Assembly: GCA_016712355.1 (NCBI GenBank)
Contig: JADJRF010000005.1
Location: 1,798,001 to 1,862,000, forward strand
Reading direction: 5' to 3'
Origin: Vampirovibrionales bacterium
GTDB taxonomy: Bacteria > Cyanobacteriota > Vampirovibrionia > Vampirovibrionales > Vampirovibrionaceae
Length of the DNA: 64,000 nucleotides
The notes under the pieces were generated by a model. The model was given only the letters and a program-made list of their open reading frames with translations, was not told the origin of the DNA and did not search any database. Each line of letters begins with the position of its first letter. Positions within the stretch are counted from its first letter, which is position 1. A program made the position numbers and the translations under genes. Below, piece after piece: positions 1 through 8,155 of this stretch.

Positions 1-1
1 C

Positions 2-604
2 GTGTCGCTGCCGTGGCCGACGCAGGCCTTTCTGTGGGTTTCCCACGCGCTGCGCGGCGCCTGGTTTGTCTGGCTGCCGCTGGGGATTGGCGCGATTGTG
101 TGGATCGTTCGTCAGGCGCGCTCGCAGGCCGTGCAGGAGCGCTTGCAGGCTCGCCTGATGCGGCTGCCGTGGCTGGGTGAAGTGGCCCGGCTGGTGGGAG
201 CGTCGCATTTTCTGTCGACGCTGTCGGTGGCCTTTGCGGCGGGCGTGCCCATTATCGACGCCTTGCCGCTGGCTGCGCAGACGGTTCCAAACCCGGCGCT
301 GCGGCGCTCGCTGGCGCCTGTGGCCTTGCAGATTCAGGCGGGCGAGCGCCTGACCGGCGCACTGGCTCAAAGCGGGGTTCTGGGCGATATCGAATTGCTG
401 ATGACGGCCTCGGGCGAAGAGTCCGGCGAGTTGGACGTGATGCTGCGCAATGCGTTTGAATTCGTCGAAGAAGAGCTGAATCAGCGGCTGGATATTCTGG
501 TGACGCTCCTGGAGCCGCTCGCGCTGGTCTTACTGGGCCTGATCGTCGGCGCAATGGCTCTGGCCATTTACCTGCCGATGTTCAACGCCTACGAGATGCT
601 CTGA
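2..604 (+). CDS. GspF/PilC-type inner-membrane platform protein, C-terminal part
   Basis: The frame is open at the left edge, so this is the last ~200 residues of a roughly 400-residue protein. GspF/PilC proteins sit in the inner membrane and form the platform for pseudopilus or type IV pilus assembly. What is seen: a hydrophobic segment near residues 15-35, a cytoplasmic helical domain with the family pattern 'SGEESGELDVML', a run of acidic residues (FVEEELNQRLD), the conserved LLEP motif and a last membrane helix ending in 'AIYLPMFNAYEML'. Membrane segment, T2SSF domain, then final helix is the usual order of the second half of this family. Whether it serves type II secretion or a pilus cannot be decided without the neighbours to the left. 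Family call is strong, subsystem is open. Confidence 0.9.
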   Translation: MSLPWPTQAFLWVSHALRGAWFVWLPLGIGAIVWIVRQARSQAVQERLQARLMRLPWLGEVARLVGASHFLSTLSVAFAAGVPIIDALPLAAQTVPNPALRRSLAPVALQIQAGERLTGALAQSGVLGDIELLMTASGEESGELDVMLRNAFEFVEEELNQRLDILVTLLEPLALVLLGLIVGAMALAIYLPMFNAYEML

Positions 605-662
605 GGTCTGCGCTCAACAGCAGCGCTACCGCTGGTCTTGCCGTCGCGCTAGACTGGCTCGT

Positions 663-1124
663 ATGCGTTTATGGTCGCTGAATCCGCGTTATCTGGACGC
701 CAAGGGACTCGTTGCGCTCTGGCGCGAAGGCCTGTTGGCGCGCCATGCGCTCGAAGGTCTCACCAGGGGCTACCGGAACCATCCGCAACTGACGCGCTTT
801 AAGGCGCTGGAAACGCCGGTGGCGGCGATTCATCAGTATCTGGCGGCGGTACTGGAAGAGGCCCAGCGGCGCGGGTATCGATTCGATGCCTCTAAAATCA
901 ACGCCTCAGACTCTTCGCGTATTGTCATTCCGGTGACGAGCGGGCAAATGGCTTACGAATTCAGTCATTTAATGCGAAAACTCCAGCAACGCGCGCCCGA
1001 ACAATGGCAGGTTCTTCAGGGGCAGACCCTTCAGGGGCAAGGCCTTCAGACGATCGCGCCGGTTGAGCCGCACCCCTCGTTTGCGGTAATCGAGGGGCCG
1101 ATTGCCGAATGGGAAAAGCAATAA
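663..1124 (+). CDS. Pyrimidine dimer DNA glycosylase (endonuclease V family)
   Basis: A 153-residue protein that starts 'MRLWSLNPRYLDAKGLVALW', a signature of the bacterial Pyr_excise family related to T4 endonuclease V. Members cleave the glycosyl bond at UV-induced pyrimidine dimers and then nick the AP site, starting base excision repair. Further family blocks are 'GYRNHPQLTRFKA' near residue 36 and 'RGYRFDASKI' near residue 70, followed by the helical 'YEFSHLMRKLQQRAPEQW' block. Length is normal for the family. It lies about 60 bases after the secretion gene and converges with the next gene, whose stop is 3 bases away. No clear SD precedes the ATG. Function is inferred from family resemblance; the short 'LQGQTLQGQGLQ' insertion near the C-terminus is unusual. 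Confidence 0.82.
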   Translation: MRLWSLNPRYLDAKGLVALWREGLLARHALEGLTRGYRNHPQLTRFKALETPVAAIHQYLAAVLEEAQRRGYRFDASKINASDSSRIVIPVTSGQMAYEFSHLMRKLQQRAPEQWQVLQGQTLQGQGLQTIAPVEPHPSFAVIEGPIAEWEKQ

Positions 1125-1127
1125 CGC

Positions 1128-3452
1128 CTAAGGCAGGCTGTCAGGGCCTGAACGGATGCGGTAAATGCGGCCTTCGCCCGGTCCCATGCGAGACAGAACC
1201 AGCGTTCTGCCGCGACGCTGAATGCGCGCCTGACGCGGCGAACGCGCCGCCTGCGTACTGAAGTCAAAGGCGAATGTCGCCTTTTCATCGAGAATCTCGC
1301 CAGCGGCGATGCGAGCGCTGTTCTGAGGGCGCTCGATATCCGTGTTCAGGGCAAAGAGGAATTCCGGGCGGGCGCCGTCGGGTTTCAAGACCCAGCTCAC
1401 CACCGGCTGGCGCGGGTCTGCGTGCGGATCCAGAGGCGTTATGACGCCGCGCTGAAAGGCCTTGCCCAGGGCGTGCTCGTCGGCCTCGAGGCGACGTTTC
1501 ATCCGCGTCAGACCGTTAAAGGTTTCGGCGCTTTTGCCCCACTGGTAAGGCTTGTTCTTGAGCCCATTGTTATAAGGATGGGTGAAGGCCGTTTTATCGA
1601 CAGGGGCGGACGACGCGCTGTCGGCGCCCGCAGGGTCGCCTTTCATCTCAAAGCCCATGCCCATATAGCTGGGCGGCGAAAACAGGCCCGCAAAGGCGCG
1701 CGCCAGATTGCCGCGCGGGCTGGCGTATAAGTGCGCGCGCGCACTATTGTCGCTGTCGGCGGTCATCATGCCGTTGCAGATCGGCAGATTGCTTTGTGCG
1801 TGGGCCTGATTGCGCCATTGCAGGGAGCGTCGAAAGTCGTCGCCCTCCAGCGAACGGCCCTGAAGTTGCCCCAGCGCGGCGTCGGACGTCATCCAGCGCG
1901 CGTGTTGAAGCGCGTCCGGGTTGTGGGGCTTGATATGAAACATCGCTTCGGGCAGAAAGGCAAACCACGGCGCGCCATTCTCGCGCTGAACGGCCTGTTT
2001 CATCGCCGAAAACATATCGTAGGCCTCAGGCGTCAGGGCTTCTGGCGCCGGGTTCTGGCTGGCGGCGGCGGCCCGGTAGTCCAGATGCGCCATATCGCCG
2101 CGAATGAAATCAAAGCCATAGGCTTTCTGTAAGTCGACGGCCTGCCGCTTTAAGTAGGCCCAGACGGCGGGCAGGGGCTTATCAATCTGGAAGCGCCCCG
2201 CGTCGTCGGTTTCGTACAGCTTATATGGCGCCATCCCACCGAAAATACTGCTGAATCCGCCGCGATCGCGCTGGGTCAGCGCGCCGACTTCAAACAGGGG
2301 CCAGCCGTCTTTATTGAGCCCGGCCAGCGACAGGGGCCGAAACGGCGGCCCGTCGACCACCGGGGCCGGAAACAGGCGCGCGTCCTTCAGTCGGGTCAAA
2401 ATCGCGATGCGCCGCGCCAGTCTCAGTTGTGGGCATGAGACGGGCCCCAATAGCGCCGACAGACGGGCTTCTTCGTTGCTTTCGCTCGCCGGGGCGAACA
2501 GGTCAAAATCCGGCGGCGGGGGCGGGCCCTTACAGGCGTCGGCGGGGACGGTCCACCAGCCGTCTCGGGCCATTCTGGCCTCAATAGCGGCCAGCGCCTG
2601 CAGGTCCATCGCGCCGGCATCCCCGAATTCCTGTAAAAACCCGCGCATCACGGCTTGCGCTGGCTCATGGGCGCGATTATCCTGACGCGCGATGGCGCTT
2701 AAATCTTCCGAAAGCTGTACCCACGGGAAATAATCCGGGTGCGCCATCATCATTTCAGAATAATGGGCGCTGCTTCTCATCAGGTCGAACCCGACAGCTT
2801 TTCCCATCGCATGCAGTACGTTGATCGTGGCTTTGAGCTGTTTTTCGGGCGTGTCCAATTGCGGATGCGCCTGAGCCAGCGCTGGATCGAAGAATTCGCT
2901 CTCAATGCGCCAGCTGTTTTGCATATAAAGGGAATTGAGCTGCTGCTCGAAGACAGGCAACAGATGAATGGCGTTTTGCGCGGCGCTCAGCGTCATGGCG
3001 TATTTCACGACGTTCCAGAACGAGCCCAGCGCCCGCGGATGCGCTCCCACGATATGACTTTTCGCCAGCCAGCCGGACTCGTGAGCGCTGCTGTCGGTCT
3101 GACGTTCGCGCGCGTGCGCGTCGGCCAGGGGGCTTTCGATGCTCTCGCCGGGAGTCAGGGCGCGTCGCAGGACGTCGGCGCCCAGTCGCTTTTCCAGAAT
3201 CGCCAGCGTTTGCGGCGTCGACATGGCCAGCGCCTCGGCCGGGGGGCAGGCGAGAAAAGAGGTTGCGCGCGTTTCATAGGCGCGGGTAAAGGCATCCGGC
3301 GAGGCATCCGGCGAGGCGTCGCTTGAGGGCGCGGCGGACGTTTCGCCAAAGCGCAGCGCCGCCGCCGGGCGGGGACGCGAGGCAGCGGCGGGCAGCGATC
3401 GATAAAGAGCGTCTACGGGCACGTCATGCGATTCAGGGCATACAGCAGGCAA
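1128..3452 (-). CDS. GH13-like (alpha-amylase superfamily) protein, divergent
   Basis: A 774-residue protein, last gene of the minus-strand operon 7656 to 1128. It resembles a TIM-barrel glycosidase: a GFxxRxD-like block 'GFDFIRGDMAHLDYR' puts the candidate nucleophile at Asp453, 'WFAFLPEAMF' puts the candidate acid/base at Glu502, and 'DLMRSSAHYS' near residue 220 may be conserved region I. Region IV (usually NHD) is only weakly recognisable near 'TADSDNS'. No signal peptide is seen. The longest frame starts with TTG at 3452, 11 bases after the stop of the upstream gene, with no convincing SD, so the true start is uncertain. An N-terminal low-complexity stretch (AASRPRPAAALRFGE) contains the F-G motif discussed under findings. 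Substrate unknown; it could be an inactive or transglycosylating relative. Confidence 0.65.
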   Translation of the reverse strand: MPAVCPESHDVPVDALYRSLPAAASRPRPAAALRFGETSAAPSSDASPDASPDAFTRAYETRATSFLACPPAEALAMSTPQTLAILEKRLGADVLRRALTPGESIESPLADAHARERQTDSSAHESGWLAKSHIVGAHPRALGSFWNVVKYAMTLSAAQNAIHLLPVFEQQLNSLYMQNSWRIESEFFDPALAQAHPQLDTPEKQLKATINVLHAMGKAVGFDLMRSSAHYSEMMMAHPDYFPWVQLSEDLSAIARQDNRAHEPAQAVMRGFLQEFGDAGAMDLQALAAIEARMARDGWWTVPADACKGPPPPPDFDLFAPASESNEEARLSALLGPVSCPQLRLARRIAILTRLKDARLFPAPVVDGPPFRPLSLAGLNKDGWPLFEVGALTQRDRGGFSSIFGGMAPYKLYETDDAGRFQIDKPLPAVWAYLKRQAVDLQKAYGFDFIRGDMAHLDYRAAAASQNPAPEALTPEAYDMFSAMKQAVQRENGAPWFAFLPEAMFHIKPHNPDALQHARWMTSDAALGQLQGRSLEGDDFRRSLQWRNQAHAQSNLPICNGMMTADSDNSARAHLYASPRGNLARAFAGLFSPPSYMGMGFEMKGDPAGADSASSAPVDKTAFTHPYNNGLKNKPYQWGKSAETFNGLTRMKRRLEADEHALGKAFQRGVITPLDPHADPRQPVVSWVLKPDGARPEFLFALNTDIERPQNSARIAAGEILDEKATFAFDFSTQAARSPRQARIQRRGRTLVLSRMGPGEGRIYRIRSGPDSLP

Positions 3453-3463
3453 TCGGGCGAGCG

Positions 3464-6457
3464 TTATTGATACGCCCGTAAATAATAGGGCAATTGGGGC
3501 GTATTGATTTCAAACACATGGAAACGGCCCGGCCCGAGGCTGACATCAATGGCGTGGGCGGCGGGATCCACGCGGAACTGGCTGGGACGGCCGTATTCCG
3601 GCGCCAGATTGGTGAGCGTCTGGTTACCGGCCAGGGTCGGGATGTAGATCTTGCCGACGCTGCGGGCGTTGACGTCCTTGTTGGCGACGACCAGCAGCGT
3701 GCGGCCGCCGAACTGCCGGGCGAAGGAGATGACCTGATCGCCGGGGTTGTCGTAAACCGGCAGCGGGATAAACAGGCCGTTGGTGAGGATCGGGCCATAG
3801 GCGCGCCGCAGGTTGAACATCTGCGTCATGTAGTCGCCGATCTCCGGGTGCTTGCCCTTGGGGCGATCTTTGTAGCTGAAGATATCCAGCGCCTTTTCGT
3901 CGCCGGTGGTGAAGCCGTCCATGATGTAGGGATTGGCGAAGGGGATGGTCGCCATCAGGCCCGAAACCAGATTGGAGTTGATGACGCCGCCATGGGCCAT
4001 CAGCGTTTTGGGGTCGTCGTGGGTCAGGAACGAGGCAATCATCGACTTGCCTTGTCCGCCCGCCATCTTGAACATCCGGTTGGCGTCCAGCAGGTAGTTC
4101 AGGAACTCGCCCGCCGTGCGCATCTCGTGGAAGATATGCAATTGGCCGTAAATTGAATCGAAGCCGACTTTCAGGTGCTGGAGCGGATCATCGCGGTTGA
4201 TGTTGGGCATCGGCGAAGCGGCTTCGTAGGTATAGGTTTCTCCGAGCCAGGCCTTGTCTGGGTATTGTTCGATGGCGCGTTTCCAGAAGTCCAGCGTGCG
4301 CGAGCGCGCAACATCCACGCGGAAGCCGTCGACGCCGAGCTTGTTGGCCATTAAATCGAAGAACTGATGGTAATAGCGCTCCAGCGCCGGGTTATTCTGA
4401 AAATTGACGATATCGCTCCACGTCGTCGGCACCAGCGCGCGGCCGTTCTTGTCGGTGGCAATCAGGTCGGGGCGGCGCAGGGCCAAATCAATCGAGGCGA
4501 CGCTGGGCACGTCGACCATCACGTTGATGCCGCGCTTGTGGCATTCGTTGATAAACGTCCGCGCTTCCTCAAAGACGTTGGTCGCGTTGCCCGGCGTGTC
4601 AAATTGCGAGTTGAGCGCCAGCAGATCGCCGATGGCGTAGAGACTGCCTGCGTCTCCAAAGCGTTTGACCTGTCCGGCGGCGGTAATCGGCAGCAGGTGC
4701 AGGGTATTGACGCCCATGGCCTTGAGTTCGTCGAGGCGGCGAACCGAGGACAGAAACGTCCCGTTTTCCTGGCCGACGGTAATGGTCCCGTCGCGGTTAG
4801 CGTCAGTCGCGCCAAAAGTACGGATGTTCAGGGCGTAAATGACGGCTTCATTGTTCTGGAACATCCGCTTGAGGTTGTTTTTCCAGCCGGTGGGGGGCAT
4901 TGGGCCCAGCGTTTCGCGCATTTTCTCCAGACGGCGGAATTCCGCCTGCTCCGGCGTAAAGTCGCCCTGATCGTATTTGCCGAGCATCTGGCTGGCCGAC
5001 AGCAATTTGACATGGCTGCGCGGCGTATTGCGCCCCATAAACATCCATGTGTATGCGACGCTCGAAAGCGCCACGGCGCCCATGACCGCGCCCATCACGC
5101 GTTTACGCCACATCGACTTGCGCAGCGCGCTGCCCAGAGCGCCGCGCAGATGGTGATCCAGCGAGTCGCCCAGAATCTTCTCGGCGCGCTTGTACTCGCC
5201 TTGGCCGATAGCGCTGCGAATCGCGGCGAAAACGCCTTCGCCGCCCGCCATTTTAGCGGCCGCTTGCGGGTTGGCGTGCATGATACGCTCGATTGTATGC
5301 AGCTTGGAGTCGGCCAGCAGTGAGCGCAGACTCTCGCGCGTGGGATTCTGGCCGGGGGCGACGGCTTCAAGCAGCGCGCGGTAATGCCCGATGGTCGAGC
5401 GCGCCGTGTTGATGCGCGCAGCAGCGTATTTCTTCTGGACGTTCTGGAGGGGGGCGATGGCGTTGGCGTCCAGTACGCGCATTACGTCTTTTTCCATCGC
5501 GGCCAGCGCCTGCTCTTGCTGGGTGAGGTACTGGCCCAGCGCCTGAACGCTGGGTTGTTCGCCCTGACGCGACAGCGCGAGGAAATGCTCGGTCAGTTTG
5601 TCGATAAACTTGTCCTGCGGGATTTTCATGATTTCCGGCCCGGTGAATGCCTTCGACAGGCCCGAATGCTTGCTGACGCCATCGGCGAAGGCGTCCCACC
5701 AGGCCGACAGGCGGGCTTGGGCGACCTCGCCGACCTGGGCCGATACGGCTTTTTGCAGGTGCGCATTACGCGTCTCGGGCGTTTGCGCCATTTTCAGCAT
5801 GGATTCGTGATATTTGCGTTGCAGCAGGCCCACGCCTTGCTTGGCGGGCGATTCCAGCCCGTGGGCGATGACGCTGCCCAGCGCCGCCGTGGCCGGGCCT
5901 GCGATCAGCATCCACCAGAGCATCGACTGGCCCGCGACCTGGCCGATTTTCTCTTCCGTAATGCGGCGGCGCTCTTCGGGCTTGAGCGCCTTGTCGACGC
6001 CGAGGCGGTCGGCGATTTTGTTCATTTTCTCGTCGGAAAACAGGTGCAAAGGCAGATAGCGTGGATCGCTGAACAGCCAGCGCGACTGATTGTCGGGGCT
6101 GAGGTATCTCTGATCCATCGGGATGCCGGTGCGCGCCTGGACTAACCAGCGTTGGGCTTTGGAGACCATCGTCATGGCGCTGTAAAAGCCCAGAAATCCC
6201 AGCGCTTCGCCGACGCCGAGAATCTTTCGATTGACGCCCAGCGTCGAGAGCCCGGCGATCATGGCGCCGCCGACCAGTTTGGCGCGGTCGTCAAAAAACG
6301 CCATTTCTTCGGGGAAAATCCGCTGCTCAGGTTTGTTCACCCGCACGGCGACGCTCGCCATTTTACGCGGATCGCCAAAGTATTCCGTGAAGCGGCGCGA
6401 CCCGGTCAGGCGCGCTTCGGGCATCAACAGATTCTGGCGTTCGATGGCGGTGGTCAT
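3464..6457 (-). CDS. Membrane-associated GH13 (alpha-amylase family) protein
   Basis: The start is ATG at 6457, overlapping the TGA of the upstream gene (TGATG) with GGGGGA just before it; a longer frame to 6562 is less likely. The 997-residue protein has an N-terminal half with hydrophobic segments (about residues 55-105, 180-200 and 455-475) and long helical stretches. Its C-terminal half is a GH13 catalytic domain beginning near 'VIYALNIRTFG'. Conserved region II is 'GFRVDVAR' (Asp715), region III 'WLGETYTY' (Glu740) and region IV 'FLTHDDP' (Asp814), so the catalytic triad is complete. Region I reads 'DVPSVAS' and lacks the usual Asn-His. The domain suggests cleavage or transfer of alpha-glucosidic bonds. 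A large membrane-associated N-terminus on an amylase domain is unusual. Confidence 0.75.
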   Translation of the reverse strand: MTTAIERQNLLMPEARLTGSRRFTEYFGDPRKMASVAVRVNKPEQRIFPEEMAFFDDRAKLVGGAMIAGLSTLGVNRKILGVGEALGFLGFYSAMTMVSKAQRWLVQARTGIPMDQRYLSPDNQSRWLFSDPRYLPLHLFSDEKMNKIADRLGVDKALKPEERRRITEEKIGQVAGQSMLWWMLIAGPATAALGSVIAHGLESPAKQGVGLLQRKYHESMLKMAQTPETRNAHLQKAVSAQVGEVAQARLSAWWDAFADGVSKHSGLSKAFTGPEIMKIPQDKFIDKLTEHFLALSRQGEQPSVQALGQYLTQQEQALAAMEKDVMRVLDANAIAPLQNVQKKYAAARINTARSTIGHYRALLEAVAPGQNPTRESLRSLLADSKLHTIERIMHANPQAAAKMAGGEGVFAAIRSAIGQGEYKRAEKILGDSLDHHLRGALGSALRKSMWRKRVMGAVMGAVALSSVAYTWMFMGRNTPRSHVKLLSASQMLGKYDQGDFTPEQAEFRRLEKMRETLGPMPPTGWKNNLKRMFQNNEAVIYALNIRTFGATDANRDGTITVGQENGTFLSSVRRLDELKAMGVNTLHLLPITAAGQVKRFGDAGSLYAIGDLLALNSQFDTPGNATNVFEEARTFINECHKRGINVMVDVPSVASIDLALRRPDLIATDKNGRALVPTTWSDIVNFQNNPALERYYHQFFDLMANKLGVDGFRVDVARSRTLDFWKRAIEQYPDKAWLGETYTYEAASPMPNINRDDPLQHLKVGFDSIYGQLHIFHEMRTAGEFLNYLLDANRMFKMAGGQGKSMIASFLTHDDPKTLMAHGGVINSNLVSGLMATIPFANPYIMDGFTTGDEKALDIFSYKDRPKGKHPEIGDYMTQMFNLRRAYGPILTNGLFIPLPVYDNPGDQVISFARQFGGRTLLVVANKDVNARSVGKIYIPTLAGNQTLTNLAPEYGRPSQFRVDPAAHAIDVSLGPGRFHVFEINTPQLPYYLRAYQ

Positions 6458-7656
6458 CAGACGGTCCCCCGCACGTCGCGCATGGCGCGAAACGGCCCGA
6501 ATACAGAGCTGTCCGGCGTGGCGGCCGCTCTCAGGGCGAGGCCGTCTCCGGGGCGTTCCCATTGCTTATGCGAGCCGATCGTCAGGACGCGGCCAAAACT
6601 ATAGAGCGCCGTCAGCCCCAGCAGGCCCCACACGCCGCGACGCAGCAATGGAGAGGCTTCGCGCGGGTTGGCGATCAGCTTGTCGGCGAAGGCGGCGCGG
6701 ATGTCGCTGACGGCGATGCGCGCGGCGTTGCCCAGGCGATTCAGTGGCGTGGTATTAGGATTGAGCGATGGGGACAACGCCTGCGGGACGTGGCGGAATC
6801 CGCCCAGAATGCGATTCCAGGCGAGGCTGCGCGCCAGATAGCCCGCGCCGATCGCCGCGACGACGTTGGCCAGAATCGCCCGACTGGTGCGCTCGGCGGG
6901 AATCAAATCCTGAATGGTCCCTTTAATGGCCTGACGCGGGGCGATGACGTATTCAGGAATCCCCATTTTTTTCTGCATAATGGCCAGATCTTTGTTAGGA
7001 ATCAGGTCATAGCGTGAGAAAGTCGGGCTGGTGATGACATTTTCAATCGTGCCGTCGTATTTCATGAATTTCTGGTTCATATCGACGCCGTAGCGGGCTT
7101 TAATGGCCGTATCGATCGATTTATTGCCCGCCCACGAGCCCAGAATATACAGCGCGACGCCTGCGCCCTGTCGCGCGGCGGCTTGACGGTCGCCGCCCAT
7201 GGCAAACAGCGAGGTGAGCGCCAGCCCGCCCAGAAAATAGGGGATTTTAGAGGTCAGTAGAAAGTCTGAAAACGAGAAATCCGGGTCGCCGCGGAATCCT
7301 TTGCCCACGGCCCTGCTCAGGTCGACCGTGTAGTGTTTAAGGTTGTATTTCGCGCGTTGCAGCGCGTTCATTTGGATAACGCGCTCTTTCTCAAACGTAA
7401 TATCCGGGAAGAAAATCGGCTTCTGCTGGATGGCGGGCTCGTCACTGCGCTGCCACGGCCATGCGGCGGGCGCCGCGGCGTCGGCGGGCTGTTGCGGCAA
7501 GCCCGGGACAGACGGCGGCATGTTTTGAGGAGGGTAAGCGTTAGAGGCCGACGGGTAGGCCTGAAGGGAGGGCGACATGACGCCATACGCGCCCGGCATC
7601 GCCCCCGCGCCGTAGAGCGAGCCGGAAGGCATCAGGATGGATGGCGATTGACCCAT
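6457..7656 (-). CDS. Unknown membrane-associated protein, first gene of GH13 operon
   Basis: A 399-residue protein not recognised as a known family. The ATG at 7656 has GAGG about 9 bases upstream. Residues 1-70 are a proline, serine and tyrosine-rich tail without obvious fold. Hydrophobic segments follow near residues 130-150 (FLGGLALTSLFAMGG), 155-170, 265-280 and 345-360, so it is probably a membrane protein. Its TGA overlaps the ATG of the GH13 gene at 6457, implying translational coupling and a joint role. A proline-rich terminus plus several weak membrane segments recurs in the genes at 47745-50263, though sequence similarity between them is not obvious by eye. Function unknown. Confidence 0.7.
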   Translation of the reverse strand: MGQSPSILMPSGSLYGAGAMPGAYGVMSPSLQAYPSASNAYPPQNMPPSVPGLPQQPADAAAPAAWPWQRSDEPAIQQKPIFFPDITFEKERVIQMNALQRAKYNLKHYTVDLSRAVGKGFRGDPDFSFSDFLLTSKIPYFLGGLALTSLFAMGGDRQAAARQGAGVALYILGSWAGNKSIDTAIKARYGVDMNQKFMKYDGTIENVITSPTFSRYDLIPNKDLAIMQKKMGIPEYVIAPRQAIKGTIQDLIPAERTSRAILANVVAAIGAGYLARSLAWNRILGGFRHVPQALSPSLNPNTTPLNRLGNAARIAVSDIRAAFADKLIANPREASPLLRRGVWGLLGLTALYSFGRVLTIGSHKQWERPGDGLALRAAATPDSSVFGPFRAMRDVRGTV

Positions 7657-8155
7657 GGCGGCTTACCTCGCCAGCGCAACATCAGGAGTGGGAGGCGTCG
7701 GATGCCCGAACGTCCCGGCGTCGTTTCGCGCCGTTGGCCTGTCCCTGTCCTGAGCGTCGCTCACTGACGTACGTTGACCCCTATCAAAAATCGACTGTAG
7801 CCCGAAATACCTGAGAAAGACTTTCAAAACCCCATGCGATGAGGTTCCACTCGTTATAACGTCGAGGGATCTCAAAAATTGCGGATTTACGTTGCGATTT
7901 GCTTTACGATTTGCCACATCGCCGCATCGCGTTGCTGCGACGGGTTTTTGGGCGGATTTGCTTCGCGTCTGTCGATCGCCGTAGCCCCCGGCGTCGACCT
8001 TGATAGCATTTATATCAAAATTGTAACGCGCTTGGCAATTTTATGGGTTCAGGGGCTTTAAAAGTCTAGAAAGCGGGGGAGCCCGTTTTCGCCGTCCAGT
8101 ATTTGCCTGTATTCAATGCTATCGTCATTCGTCGATCAGGGGTAAGCGCCAGTCT
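7657..8155. promoter_or_regulatory. Divergent intergenic region of the GH13 cluster
   Basis: About 500 bases lie between the divergent GH13 transcription units, so promoters for both directions must be here. A perfect inverted repeat TTGATA-N7-TATCAA sits at 8000-8018, followed by AT-rich sequence; it could be an operator, or TTGATA could act as a -35 element. Around 7880-7960 the octamer CGATTTGC occurs twice with close variants. No convincing protein gene is seen. An 84-codon minus-strand frame at 7663-7917 has no SD and no recognisable sequence. Confidence 0.4.

Noticed and set aside
7663..7917. 84-codon minus-strand frame between the GH13 operons
   Set aside because: No SD, no recognisable sequence, and it occupies the region where divergent promoters are expected.
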